Source: FEN-680 sp036845225 (lineage in GTDB: Bacteria > Actinomycetota > Geothermincolia > Fen-727 > Anoxymicrobiaceae). Taken from it: a DNA stretch of 64,000 nucleotides. The notes beneath the pieces were generated by a model, which saw only the letters and a list, made by a program, of their open reading frames with translations, was not told the origin of the DNA and did no database searches. This document shows, piece by piece, positions 1-8,617 of the stretch. Made by a program: the position numbers and the translations under genes. The stretch covers positions 1-64,000 of the forward strand of contig DAIUEJ010000007.1 in NCBI GenBank assembly GCA_036845225.1, written 5' to 3'. The stretch's first letter is position 1; every line of letters starts with the position of its first letter.

Positions 1-2
1 TC

Positions 3-464
3 TCCATCATCATGGGCAAGACGGGCGCCCAGACGGTGCGCGGTCTCCTGCAGGGCACGATCGTGCTACTACTGGCGATGACCCTCTTCCACGTGAAGGT
101 CTACGGGAACTTCCTCATCATGCTGGTCGTCGTCATCCTCGGCATATTTTCGTTTGTCGGACTCGGCATCCTGGTCTCTGCGGCCGTGGAGGAGCAGGAG
201 ACCGCGATGACCATAATGATGACCGTGACGTTCCCGATGCTCTTCCTGTCCGGCGCTTTCTTCCCCATTCAGCAGATGCCGGGGTTTATGCAGGCCATCT
301 CCAAGTGCATACCGCTCACCTACGAGGTTCAGGCGCTACGCCAGGTGGTAGTGCTGGGGGCCGGGCTAGGCGAAGTGATGAGGCCCGTCCTCATCCTGCT
401 CGGCTTCGGCGTGGTGACGCTGGCTATCTCCGTCCCCGCGTTCAAGCGGGTCATTACCACTTGA
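3..464 (+). CDS. ABC-2 type transporter permease, C-terminal part (cut by window edge)
   Basis: The reading frame is open from the first bases of the window, so the gene begins upstream. About 153 residues are visible, with four or five hydrophobic segments and a soluble tail ending in a final helix. The pattern of a long hydrophobic stretch, a loop with SGAFFPIQQMPGFMQ and a last helix is typical of ABC-2 (DrrB/YadH-like) permease C-termini, which move drugs or polysaccharides across the membrane with a separate ATPase. The ATPase is presumably upstream of the window. A relation to the decayed genes downstream is not evident. Confidence 0.8.
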   Translation, partial: SIIMGKTGAQTVRGLLQGTIVLLLAMTLFHVKVYGNFLIMLVVVILGIFSFVGLGILVSAAVEEQETAMTIMMTVTFPMLFLSGAFFPIQQMPGFMQAISKCIPLTYEVQALRQVVVLGAGLGEVMRPVLILLGFGVVTLAISVPAFKRVITT

Positions 465-538
465 CCCCTCGAGCGAATCCCAGGGCCGGACTCGTCCCCA
501 CAACGAGCCCGGTGGATGAGGACGTCGTAAAGAGTCAT

Positions 539-1006
539 ATGAGAACGTTCGACTTGCTGAGGACAGGACTACACTGGGCGCGGGCGACTGTGTCTTATCT
601 CGCATGGACGAGAGGGGAGACGGCAAAAGGTTCAGGGCGCGTCCAGGCCGGCGACATAAACATCTTCTACAAGTGGTTCGGCTTCGGAGAGCCCATCCTT
701 ATGCTGCACGGCGGCTTCACGGCGATTGAGGGCTGGGTCGCCCAGATACCCGAGCTATCCAGGAGTTACTTCCTCATAGGGATGGACTCTCGCGGACACG
801 GGCGCACGACGCTGGGGAACGCGGGGCTGCTCCGCCATCGAAGCCCCGGCGCTGATAATCGCAGGGGACAAGGACGAGTTCCTCGCTCTCCCCGCCGACC
901 CCTGGCGATCTTCGAGGCACTCAGGGACGCGATGCCGAACGCCGCGATGACGGTTATCCCGTCGGGCAGCCACGGGTTGCACGTCGAGTATCGCCGTAAC
1001 CGGTGA
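539..1006 (+). pseudogene. decayed alpha/beta hydrolase
   Basis: The N-terminal part reads as an alpha/beta hydrolase: a beta strand followed by the oxyanion motif MLHGGF (around residue 55) and then GMDSRGHGRTT. Directly after this the lid and the nucleophile elbow (GxSxGG) are missing. The sequence resumes in another frame with APALIIAGDKDEF, the usual strand before the catalytic Asp, and then shifts again to a C-terminal piece with GSHGLH, the catalytic His region. At least one internal deletion of roughly 90 residues and two frameshifts are needed to explain this, so it cannot make an active enzyme. Confidence 0.75.
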
Positions 1007-1250
1007 CCATGATTACCGGCGTATGCTGGTCCTTCGACCTGATCTCCTTAAGGAGCTCGAGCCCGTCGGAGTCGGGGAGTCGATAGGCGAGCGTGACGAG
1101 AACAAAGCTCGAAGAAGCGAGAGCATCCCTGGCCTGATCGCCGTCCTCGGCTACGACGACCTCCACCGCGAGTTTCGCAAGCATCGGCTGCAGCAAGCTG
1201 ACGAAGTCAGGATCATTTTCGATTACAAGGATTCGAGGTTTCCCGGTCAT
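954..1250 (-). pseudogene. truncated response-regulator receiver domain lacking the phospho-acceptor Asp
   Basis: Residues 1-85 match a CheY-like receiver: RILVIENDPDF at the acidic pocket, the beta3 strand, LPDSDGLELLKEI and PVIMVTGYGD. The position after beta3 that should be Asp is Ala (VTLAYRLPDSDG instead of the usual LDYRLPD). After VTGYGD the homology stops abruptly and the frame runs 10 residues into the antisense of the hydrolase remnant, so helix 4 through helix 5, including the conserved Lys, are gone. The junction lies near position 1000. A non-functional remnant is the simplest reading. Confidence 0.7.
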
Positions 1251-1398
1251 GCCGAATCACCTTACCACATACCCACATACTGTAGCCGGAAACCCCCGTA
1301 TTCAAACGGATGTTCGTTACTGAGACGCTCCAGGTGTGCCGCGCCTCTTGCACATCCTGGTCCTTCAGCACCAGGTTGTACTTGCCGATTAATTTAAT

Positions 1399-1417
1399 TA
1401 TTACTATATTCGTAATA
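1399..1417. promoter_or_regulatory. inverted repeat in AT-rich promoter region before padR-like gene
   Basis: TATTAC-N7-GTAATA forms a perfect 6-bp inverted repeat about 10 bases before the ATG of the PadR-like gene, in the only clearly AT-rich patch of the neighbourhood. It may be an autoregulatory operator. PadR proteins usually bind spaced palindromes, but this half-site is not the common ATGT/ACAT type. Confidence 0.4.
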
Positions 1418-1426
1418 GCGGCTATC

Positions 1427-1827
1427 ATGACGAGGAAGAGACAGGTGGTAGAGAAGACGAGCCCGGAGAAACCCCTGCAGCACATGCGGGCGATGCTGGG
1501 ACGGAGGCAGCCGCCGGTATTTGTGACTTCATCAATCGTGCTGCTACTGCTGGCCGAGAAACCCGCGCATGGTTACGCGCTGTTCAAGGAGATGTGTGAC
1601 ATGGGCGTGTATGACGACGGAGTGGACCCGTCGGCCGTCTACCCGACGCTCAAGGCGCTCGAGGAGGAAGACTTCGTGACGGCCGAGATCGTCGATGCAA
1701 GCTCCGGACCGCCTCGAAAAGTCTTTCATATCACGAAACCCGGGCGCTCAGCGAATTCGTCGAGGGCCACCTCCGGATAATGGCTTCGGATATCGAGTAC
1801 TTTCAGGACCGCTACGATGCTCTCTGA
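1427..1827 (+). pseudogene. PadR-family transcriptional regulator, frameshifted
   Basis: Residues 30-105 show the PadR winged helix: AEKPAHGYALFKEM, then DPSAVYPTLKALEEEDFV and the wing GPPRKVFHIT. In the starting frame translation ends at 1780, but a one-base shift near 1740 restores RALSEFVEGHLRIMASD and a plausible C-terminal helix ending with a stop at 1825-1827. This indicates a single-base frameshift, either natural or an assembly error. PadR proteins repress drug or phenolic-acid exporters, which fits the exporter gene starting 28 bases downstream. The ATG at 1427 is chosen because the domain begins soon after it. Confidence 0.7.
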
Positions 1828-1854
1828 CAAAGACGGAAACGGAGGCCCGATACA

Positions 1855-4224
1855 TTGAACAAGTTATTTGCTTTCCTGGCGGTTTCCTCTGAGAAGAGGC
1901 CGTGGCTCGTCGTCGCGTGTGTCGGTTTGATTACGGTGTTCCTGGTGGCCGGCATCGGCATGCTGAAGACTGAGTTCAGCCAGGAAAGCATGATGCCCAA
2001 GGACTACGAGTCAGTCAAAGCCCTGCACACCGTTCAGGACAAGTTCGGGGGCTTGAGCTACGAGAACGTCCTCGTGGTGGCGGACAACGTCACCTCGCCC
2101 GGCATCGCCGAGGCGCTGCTGGGCCTGTCCCCGCAGAGCCTGGGGGAGGGCGGAATCAAGAAAGGGCAGGTCCTCAAGGTCCAGACTTACCTCGACGGCT
2201 TGAAGAAGATGGCCGAAGCCCAGGGCACGACCCTGCCCAAAGGGTTCATGCTGGGGGGCTTTGTGCAACAGTACCTGTCGACCCCCTACGCGCAGGCTCA
2301 GATACTAGGCAAGAGTCTCTCGAAAGACAAAAAAGCAACGCTGGTCACACTCCAGTTGAACTCCCTGATGACCGAGAAAGAACAGATCCAACTGGCAAAG
2401 GACTTCGAGAAGTACTTCATTCCCGCTTTCAAGGCGAAGGGCGCGAAGGTGTACCTGTCGGGGATGGCATCGATGCAGAAGGACGCGCAGGAGATGATGG
2501 CGCGGCAGACAGGCATTCTCTTCCTGATCGCCATCCTTTTCATCATGCTGATACTGTATGTGACCTTCAGGCGGGTATCGGACGTCTTCCTGCAGATGTT
2601 CGTCATCGTGGTCGGGATCTTCTGGATCATCGGGCTGATGGGGTGGGTGGGCATAACCTACTCCACGATGTCGGTGGCGATCATGCCGCTGATGCTCGGT
2701 ATCAACATAGCCTACGTTATACACATCCTGAGCCGGTACTACGAGGAGCGGGAAGCCGGGGGCGACGTCTTCTTCTCGGCCACCACCTCCGTCAAGACGG
2801 TCGGCGTTGCTGTGTTCCTCGCGGCCATAACGACCGTGTTCGGTTTCATGTCCTTCACCATCACCGACATAGGACCGCTGAAGGACTTCGGGATAGTGTG
2901 CATGATCGGCATAGCGTTCAGCTTCCTGCTCGCCCTGACACTGCTACCCGCCGTGATAGTGATCAGGGACCGCCGGAAGAAGGCCGAGAAGCTGGAATCG
3001 CACCTCGAGAAGATGAGAAAGAGGCGCAGGGATTCCCGCTACGGCGCGGTGGTGGACAAGGGGCTGGTCGGGACCTCCATGACAGCCTACCACCATCACT
3101 GGATAGTCACCGGCTGCGTCCTTGTGCTCATAGGGTTCGCGGCGTTCTCGATCTTCAACCTGAAGACCGGGGCGGACATTCGGTCGATGATGGGCGGGGA
3201 CTCGCCAAGCGTAAGGGCAAGTCAGAAGCTGGCGGAATTCTTCGGCGCACAGGATACCGACGTCATCCTGGTAAAAGGTGACGTCTTGACACCCGAAAGC
3301 CTGAAAGCGTTCTTGAAGCTGGAGGACGGGGTGGTCGCGGACAAGCGCAACCAGCTCGACAAAGAAGGTTTCTTCACCCGCAAGGGCAACGTCTCCATAG
3401 CCGACATCGTGGCAAACGCCAACGGCGGCTCCATACCCGATTCGGCCGAGGCGGTGAAGAGCACTCTCACGGAACTGGGGAAACAGATGGACATCGGGTC
3501 ACTGGTCTCCAAAGACGGTGACCACGCGATCATCATGATACGTTCCGGAACGCCCGATTCCCAGGCCGAGACCGATACCAAGGTAAAGATCCTCAGGGAT
3601 GCCGCTTCGAAGATGGACAAGCAGACAGGGCTGAACGCTAAGGCGACGGGATTCAGCGTTCTTATCGCCGACCTGATGGGAAACATCGTCCCCACCCAAT
3701 TGGAGACCTCGGGGCTGGCCCTGCTCCTGTGCCTGCTGATACTGATAATCGTCTTCAAGTCTTTCTTCTACGGGTTGATAACCCTGGTCGTAGTCATATG
3801 CGGCATGTCCGCCGAGATGGTGTTCCTCTACGTGATGAGGTGGCCGCTGGACATCATGACCGTCCTGGTCGCGTCTCTGGTGATCGGCGCGGGAATCGAC
3901 TTCGGCATACACGTCACGCACCGTTTCAGGGAACAGCGCAACGACCGTGGGATGTCACTGGAGGACTCTGTCAAGACCACCGTGCTCCATGTGGGGCGCG
4001 CGCTGATAGCAGGCGGACTGACCACAGCCGGGGTGTTCGGTATACTGGGCATCTCCAGCATGGAACCGCTCAGGCATTTCGGCTGGACGACCGCGATAGG
4101 CCTTATCGCCGCACTCGGCGGTGCCCTTTTCGTGCTGCCGAGCATGCTCGTCATACTGTCGAAGAGGCTGGAGAGGAGGGCCGCCGCCAAAGGCGCAGAT
4201 ACCCCGGCGGAGAGCCCTTCGTAG
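1855..4224 (+). CDS. RND-superfamily exporter (MMPL/HAE3-like)
   Basis: The 789-residue protein has two homologous halves, each with an N-terminal helix, a large extracytoplasmic loop (residues about 40-215 and 430-600) and a five- to six-helix bundle. Helix 4 of the second half carries GAGIDFGIHVTHRFRE and the first half LGINIAYVIHILSRYYEE, the signature of proton-driven RND carriers of the MMPL/HAE3 type, which move lipids or hydrophobic compounds. Start is TTG at 1855, preceded by GGAGG nine bases upstream. It follows the PadR-like gene, suggesting drug or lipid export formerly under PadR control. The substrate is unknown. Confidence 0.85.
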   Translation: MNKLFAFLAVSSEKRPWLVVACVGLITVFLVAGIGMLKTEFSQESMMPKDYESVKALHTVQDKFGGLSYENVLVVADNVTSPGIAEALLGLSPQSLGEGGIKKGQVLKVQTYLDGLKKMAEAQGTTLPKGFMLGGFVQQYLSTPYAQAQILGKSLSKDKKATLVTLQLNSLMTEKEQIQLAKDFEKYFIPAFKAKGAKVYLSGMASMQKDAQEMMARQTGILFLIAILFIMLILYVTFRRVSDVFLQMFVIVVGIFWIIGLMGWVGITYSTMSVAIMPLMLGINIAYVIHILSRYYEEREAGGDVFFSATTSVKTVGVAVFLAAITTVFGFMSFTITDIGPLKDFGIVCMIGIAFSFLLALTLLPAVIVIRDRRKKAEKLESHLEKMRKRRRDSRYGAVVDKGLVGTSMTAYHHHWIVTGCVLVLIGFAAFSIFNLKTGADIRSMMGGDSPSVRASQKLAEFFGAQDTDVILVKGDVLTPESLKAFLKLEDGVVADKRNQLDKEGFFTRKGNVSIADIVANANGGSIPDSAEAVKSTLTELGKQMDIGSLVSKDGDHAIIMIRSGTPDSQAETDTKVKILRDAASKMDKQTGLNAKATGFSVLIADLMGNIVPTQLETSGLALLLCLLILIIVFKSFFYGLITLVVVICGMSAEMVFLYVMRWPLDIMTVLVASLVIGAGIDFGIHVTHRFREQRNDRGMSLEDSVKTTVLHVGRALIAGGLTTAGVFGILGISSMEPLRHFGWTTAIGLIAALGGALFVLPSMLVILSKRLERRAAAKGADTPAESPS

Positions 4225-4345
4225 GGCACCCTGCACCGGAATTCAAGTGGAGCGGGGGGCGTTTCAGGGAGTCATCAACTGATCCGCGATGCAGACAAAA
4301 ACAGATAACACAGGACACCCACTGGTCAGGAGGACATCAAACCCG

Positions 4346-5353
4346 ATGCTTACTTCCCGAATTGCCTCCGTTCTCGTCGTTATTGGTCTGGTGGCCGCTC
4401 TCTCCGGGTGCGGTGCTCCGGCGACGAGCAGGTTCTACACTTTGATCATAGAGCCACAGGCCGGGTACCAGCCCATCTACATTTTCATCTCATCAGCCAA
4501 GAAGACCGTCGATATGACCATGTATGAGTTGTCGGACCCTCAGGCCCAGGCCGCCCTCGTTGCTGCTGCGAAGCGAGGGGTGGCAGTGAGGGTCCTGTTT
4601 GACTCGGACACTGCACCCGGGGGCGGCAAAGCGGTGAACCAGGCGGCGTACAACGACCTGAAGGCGAACGGGGTCAACGTAAGATGGGCATGGTCCGGAG
4701 TACTGTGGCACCAGAAGAGTATTGTCCGGGATGGTAATGCCGTCGCTGTCATGACCTGCAATCTCTATGCCACGTACTACCCCGTATTGCGGGATTTTGC
4801 CGTCATCACCAATAACCCTGCCACTGTTTCCGGTGTAGAGGCTACTTTCAACACTGATTTCAACAAGACCAGTACTCCTCCCACTAAGGGCGTAGTGCCC
4901 AGGGGTTCTGAGTTGATCTGGTCCCCGGGCGCCCAGACCGGATTGGTCAACCTGATCAAGTCCGCGCGTCCCGGCACCACCCTCTACGCCGAGGACGAGC
5001 AGTTGGATAGCGCGGCCATCGAGCAGGCGCTCGTGGCGGCCGCAAAGAGGGGGGTCACGGTCGATCTGACCATGACGTATTCTTCTTCCTATGTGGACGG
5101 GTTCAACACCCTGGTGGCTGGTGGGGTGCACGTGAGCTTGTATCAGCCGAATGCTCCGCTCTATATCCATGCCAAGGCCATCTCGGTCAACAACAATACC
5201 GTCTATGTGGGTAGTAGTAATTTCACAACTGCTATGACCAATGACGATCGCAATGTTGGGATCATCACCACCAACCCGACCGTAATCCGTGGCATCACTT
5301 CGACCATGGCGAGCGATTTTGAGGGTGCTACCCCGTACAGTGCCAGCCCCTGA
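4346..5353 (+). CDS. phospholipase D-family lipoprotein
   Basis: Residues 1-20 form a lipoprotein signal peptide with lipobox LSGC, so the protein should be membrane-anchored outside the cytoplasm. Two HKD motifs of the PLD superfamily are present: HQKSIVRD near residue 120 and HAKAISVNNNTVYVGSSN near residue 275. Each half also has the preceding YELSDPQAQ... helix pattern. PLD enzymes of this class cleave phosphodiesters in lipids or nucleic acids. An upstream ATG at 4289 is in frame, but AGGAGG at 4328-4333 and the signal peptide favour 4346. The target is unknown. Confidence 0.85.
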   Translation: MLTSRIASVLVVIGLVAALSGCGAPATSRFYTLIIEPQAGYQPIYIFISSAKKTVDMTMYELSDPQAQAALVAAAKRGVAVRVLFDSDTAPGGGKAVNQAAYNDLKANGVNVRWAWSGVLWHQKSIVRDGNAVAVMTCNLYATYYPVLRDFAVITNNPATVSGVEATFNTDFNKTSTPPTKGVVPRGSELIWSPGAQTGLVNLIKSARPGTTLYAEDEQLDSAAIEQALVAAAKRGVTVDLTMTYSSSYVDGFNTLVAGGVHVSLYQPNAPLYIHAKAISVNNNTVYVGSSNFTTAMTNDDRNVGIITTNPTVIRGITSTMASDFEGATPYSASP

Positions 5354-5411
5354 TAAGTCACACGTTTCTACGACGGTGTAACTGGCGCAAGCGATCTGGG
5401 TTCAGATAGTG

Positions 5412-5434
5412 CCCTCTCCCCCGAGGGGAGAGGG
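5412..5434. terminator. GC-rich perfect hairpin after the PLD gene
   Basis: A 10-bp inverted repeat (CCCTCTCCCC / GGGGAGAGGG) with a 3-base loop follows the PLD gene by about 60 bases. No T-run follows, so termination would be unconventional. The sequence resembles the CCCTCCCCC...GGGGGAGGG repeats at 38.2 and 50.8 kb, so it may be a diverged member of that family. The rest of 5354-5573 shows no gene. Confidence 0.5.
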
Positions 5435-5573
5435 TTCAAACCTCGGACTGCCCCCAGCCGCCCACCGAGGGGAGTACTCCAGCCGGACGTCCGGAGGGTT
5501 ATCCTATAATGGTAGTCACTGACCGCGATGTTCGTGTGATGTTCCAGCCGCATACTTGAAGGAGAGATGTAAA

Positions 5574-5858
5574 ATGGCCGGTCTACTGGGCATGATGAAT
5601 GTTCTGGCTCGCTTCGGAGGCGAGGGAATCGGGCGTGGCGGCCCACCACTCTGGATGATGCCGATCATGGCGGTCTTCGGGGTGATCTTCGTTGTCCTTT
5701 TCGTCTTGTTCGTGTTCTGGTTGGTGAGGTATTTCTACCGCACCGAGATAGTCCTCGGAAAACTTGTTCCGGAGACCCCGCTCGGAATAGCGCAGCTGAG
5801 GTACGCCGCGGGCGAGATATCGGCTGAGGAGTTCGACAACATCAAGCAGCGACTCTGA
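5574..5858 (+). CDS. SHOCT-domain small membrane protein
   Basis: This 94-residue protein has one long hydrophobic segment (about residues 25-52) and a C-terminal SHOCT motif, LRYAAGEISAEEFDNIKQRL, preceded by a short linker. SHOCT tails are common at the ends of small bacterial membrane proteins and are thought to mediate oligomerisation. The start at 5574 has GGAGAG upstream; an in-frame ATG at 5556 is less well placed. Its 3' end overlaps the antisense extension of the next, minus-strand reading frame. Confidence 0.7.
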   Translation: MAGLLGMMNVLARFGGEGIGRGGPPLWMMPIMAVFGVIFVVLFVLFVFWLVRYFYRTEIVLGKLVPETPLGIAQLRYAAGEISAEEFDNIKQRL

Positions 5859-6364
5859 GGCTGAAACTGCACGCGGCCTGAGCCCGGCTCTATCAGCGTG
5901 TAGCTCAACGCCGTATAGAGCTCGAGCTGGAAGACCGCGGCGGAGCCATGTGCCACGGCATACCAGATATACACTTCGAAGAACACCAGGACGAAGGTGA
6001 CCAGCAAGTCCTGCGCGATGACGATGCCCCGGAAATGAGGAGGATCGTACCGCGCCATTTTATGGAGGAAGCGGGTCTCGAAGACGTGCGTCACGATAAG
6101 CACGACGGAGAAGAACGCCAGTATGATTACGAGCGCCGGTTTGCTCGTCTCCTTCTCCATCATCCTGAAAGAGACGAGCAGGCAGATGCCAAAGTAGAGG
6201 AAGCAACTGAACCCCGAGGTCCAGATCCAGCGCGCGAGGTCCTTGAAGTCCGCGATCCTGTCCAGCCTCGTGAACGTGCTGCGGTAGGCGAAGACGACGG
6301 CCACGAGCACAAGGCCAAGAAGTGTTGCGGAGGCGGTCGCCAGGGTCGAGAATCCGTCCTGCAT
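5735..6364 (-). pseudogene. membrane protein paralogue with lost C-terminus
   Basis: The first about 155 residues align by eye with the adjacent upstream gene: both begin MQ-x2-F-x2-L, then a helix with LLGLVLVAVVFA versus LFGLVLIALVFA, and share FLYFG in the third segment. Homology ends near position 5905, after LYTALSYTLI. The frame then continues 55 residues with no membrane character, antisense to the SHOCT gene. The final helix of the family is therefore missing. It may be a recently truncated duplicate. The start ATG overlaps the upstream stop by one base, so the pair is cotranscribed. Function unknown. Confidence 0.6.
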
Positions 6365-6951
6365 CAGTCACCTTCCTCTATCCTGAACTGCGCCGCCGGC
6401 TGGACCCTGCCGGAGGCCAGCATGAGCGAAAGGGCCCAGAACCCGGAGCCCACCAGCGCGACCGCGCGCACCGACGCGGCGAAGAGGACCCAGCTCACGG
6501 CCAGATACACACGGTGGTCTACGGTGGCGTCGCTGGTGCCGGCGAGGGACGTCCACATCAGGACTTCCGTGAGGCCGAACAGGGCGACCACCAGAACGAC
6601 CTGCGCGAGCGCCAGCTTCCTGCACTCCTCGAACCTCGAGACCAGCCTCTGGAGCGCCAGCAACTCGCCGCCGTGGGCAGCGATCACCAGCACGGTGAAG
6701 ATCGCAGTGATGAGCACGACCTCGGGCGTGGACGTGGCGTCCTCCAGCAGCCTGAACGCGACCACGAAGCAGAACCCGAAGTAGAGAAAAGTGGCCACTC
6801 CGGCCATCGAGATCCAGTTCGAGTACTCGTGGAAATCCTCCGGCTCCTCGAGCGTGCTGAACGCGCTCCGAAGCGCGAACACGAGCGCGATCAGGACGAG
6901 GCCGAACAGCGAGGCCGATGCTTTTCCCAGCGCGGTGAATGCGTGCTGCAT
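6364..6951 (-). CDS. uncharacterised four- to five-helix membrane protein
   Basis: 195 residues with hydrophobic segments at about 12-30, 50-70, 80-100, 115-138 and 150-175 and a short polar tail ending EEGD. It is the intact member of a tandem pair with the gene that begins at its stop codon (TGATG, one-base overlap). No catalytic or metal-binding motif is apparent. I do not recognise the family. The pair lies downstream of an acyl-CoA dehydrogenase gene on the same strand but only 22 bases away, so it could belong to that transcript. Confidence 0.65.
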   Translation of the reverse strand: MQHAFTALGKASASLFGLVLIALVFALRSAFSTLEEPEDFHEYSNWISMAGVATFLYFGFCFVVAFRLLEDATSTPEVVLITAIFTVLVIAAHGGELLALQRLVSRFEECRKLALAQVVLVVALFGLTEVLMWTSLAGTSDATVDHRVYLAVSWVLFAASVRAVALVGSGFWALSLMLASGRVQPAAQFRIEEGD

Positions 6952-6973
6952 ATGTCACTTTCGATTGCCGGTT

Positions 6974-8116
6974 TTAAAGCGCGGAGCTGATGATTATCCG
7001 CTGGATCAGGTTCGCGCCCTCATAGATGGACATGGCCTTGGCGTCACGAAGATATTTCTCGAGCGGCAGGTCCTTCGAGTATCCTACCGCACCGAGCAGG
7101 TCCATTGCCTTACTGCACACGCTCTCCGCGGTCTCCGTTGCGTTCACCTTGCTCATGGATGACGCCTTCGTGGAGTCCATCCCCTGGTCCGTGAGCCATG
7201 CCGCCCTCCAGGTGAGGAGCCTTGCGGCGTCAATCGCTGTCGCCATATCGGCGAGCATGAAAGAGACGCCCTGGTTATCGATGAGCAGCCTGCCGTACTG
7301 CCTTCGCTGGCGCGCATAAGACAGGGCCGCTTCGTAGGCGGCGCGTGCCAGACCGACCGAAATGGCGCCGAGGCACGGCCTCGAAGTGTCCAGCGTCTGC
7401 ATGAGGACGAGGAACCCTGTGCCTTCTTCTCCGAGGAGATTCCCCGCGGGGACCTCCACATCCTCCAGGACCAGCTCAGCATTGCGGCTGGCGCGCAGGC
7501 CCATCTTATCCTCGGTCCTGCCGACCGACAGCCCGCTGGAATCGCCGTCCACGATGAAAGCGTTTATGCCGGCGTGTCGCTTCGAGGGGTCGGTGGTGGC
7601 GAAGACCACGTAGAAGTCCGCCAGCCCCGCGTTCGTTATGTAGTGCTTGCGGCCGTTGAGCACGTAGCTGTCGCCTGTCCTGACCGCGAGTGTCTTCATA
7701 GCGGAGATGTCCGATCCGGCCTCCGCCTCTGTGGAAGCGAGAGCGGCAAGCTTGCCCGCCGGCTCGCAAATGCGAGGGAGATACCGCTCTTTTTGTTCTT
7801 CACTGCCGACAAGCATGATGCTGATGACCGCGAGCCAGGTCGTCCCCGCGACCACCGTCATCCCGGCACAGCCTGCCCCCAGTTCCTCCGACACGATCGC
7901 TGCTGTAAGGTAGTCGACGCCCGCCCCGCCGTACTCCGCGGGGATGGGGAGCCCGAGCAGTCTCGCGTCGGCGAACCGCTGGACGATCCCCGGGTCGAAA
8001 AAGGTCTGTTCCCTTCGATCCAGTTCCGCCGCATACGGCTTCATCTGGTTCTCGGCGAACTCGCGCGCCGCCTGCTTGAAGACCGACTGTTCCTCGGTCA
8101 GGTTGAAACCGATCAT
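6974..8116 (-). CDS. acyl-CoA dehydrogenase
   Basis: The 380-residue protein has the full acyl-CoA dehydrogenase fold: N-terminal helices, the FAD strand region with AALASTEAEAGSDISAMKT, the middle beta domain (GRKHYITNAGLADFYVV) and the C-terminal FAD helix region with RRQYGRLL and AKAMSIYEGANLIQR, where the Glu of YEG is the catalytic base. It would oxidise acyl-CoA to enoyl-CoA and pass electrons to ETF. The start ATG at 8116 overlaps the stop of the XRE regulator gene as ATGA, so the two are translationally coupled. A seven-codon longer start exists but ignores this coupling. Acyl chain preference cannot be read. Confidence 0.9.
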   Translation of the reverse strand: MIGFNLTEEQSVFKQAAREFAENQMKPYAAELDRREQTFFDPGIVQRFADARLLGLPIPAEYGGAGVDYLTAAIVSEELGAGCAGMTVVAGTTWLAVISIMLVGSEEQKERYLPRICEPAGKLAALASTEAEAGSDISAMKTLAVRTGDSYVLNGRKHYITNAGLADFYVVFATTDPSKRHAGINAFIVDGDSSGLSVGRTEDKMGLRASRNAELVLEDVEVPAGNLLGEEGTGFLVLMQTLDTSRPCLGAISVGLARAAYEAALSYARQRRQYGRLLIDNQGVSFMLADMATAIDAARLLTWRAAWLTDQGMDSTKASSMSKVNATETAESVCSKAMDLLGAVGYSKDLPLEKYLRDAKAMSIYEGANLIQRIIISSAL

Positions 8117-8463
8117 TTCTGTCGATCCCTCCTCCACTTCATGTAGTCGAGGAGTTGCACCCGCTCCTCCTGGGAAAGCTCCGAAAGGAGCCCGATTATT
8201 CCGGACGTGACCTCATCAGTGGAGTCCACCCGCGTCGCGGCTTCCCCGTCCGCCGGCTTCTCCTCTTCCATGAAATAGCTCAGTGGACGGCCCAGCACAT
8301 TGGCCAGCTGCTCGAGGTTGGCGAGGTACAGGCGCCGTTTTCCCAGCTCGTAGTTAGATAGAGCCGATTGCGTGATGCCCAGTGCTGAAGCCAGTTCTTC
8401 CTGGGAGAGGCCTGATTCCTCCCTGGCTTTCTGTATTCGCTTGCCGATATCCCGGTATATCAA
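8113..8463 (-). CDS. XRE-family helix-turn-helix regulator
   Basis: 116 residues. Positions 5-62 form a Cro/C1-type HTH: IGKRIQKAREESGLSQEELA, then GITQSALSNYELGKR. The acidic linker and C-terminal amphipathic part (SELSQEERVQLLDYMKW) may dimerise or bind a ligand. Start is TTG at 8463 with GGAG a few bases before. It precedes and overlaps the acyl-CoA dehydrogenase gene, and faces a divergent gene across two palindromes; autoregulation and control of both transcripts is the likely role. No metabolite-sensing domain is obvious. Confidence 0.85.
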   Translation of the reverse strand: MIYRDIGKRIQKAREESGLSQEELASALGITQSALSNYELGKRRLYLANLEQLANVLGRPLSYFMEEEKPADGEAATRVDSTDEVTSGIIGLLSELSQEERVQLLDYMKWRRDRQK

Positions 8464-8532
8464 CTTGCTCCACCCCGATTGCGTCTCTGCTGCAATCCTA
8501 CACGCGGGGCCATCTGATTACAACAGTATGTC

Positions 8533-8561
8533 TTGACAGTAATGACGTAACGTCATAAGAT
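8533..8561 (+). promoter_or_regulatory. sigma-70-type promoter with operator in its spacer
   Basis: TTGACA (8533-8538) and TAAGAT (8556-8561) are separated by exactly 17 bases and point to the gene at 8618. The whole spacer is occupied by a palindrome, so a bound repressor would block RNA polymerase. Confidence 0.7.
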
Positions 8562-8582
8562 TTATATGACAATATGTCATAT
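8542..8582. promoter_or_regulatory. two palindromic operators in the XRE divergent region
   Basis: Palindrome 1 at 8542-8556 is ATGACGT-A-ACGTCAT. Palindrome 2 at 8564-8582 is ATATGACA-ATA-TGTCATAT. They share the half-site TGAC/GTCA and their centres are 24 bases apart. Both lie between the XRE gene and the divergent gene, so they are the expected binding sites of that regulator. Confidence 0.65.
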
Positions 8583-8617
8583 CGGCAGTCGGAACGATTG
8601 CGAAGGGAGGGTTTCCA

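Noticed and set aside
305..538. Open frame from 305 upstream of the hydrolase remnant
   Set aside because: It is a +2 shadow of the ABC permease gene with Arg/Gly/Pro-rich low-complexity translation.
2643..3281. Long alternate frame within the RND exporter gene
   Set aside because: High Arg/Gly/His content and exact overlap with a well-supported gene show it is a GC-rich shadow frame.
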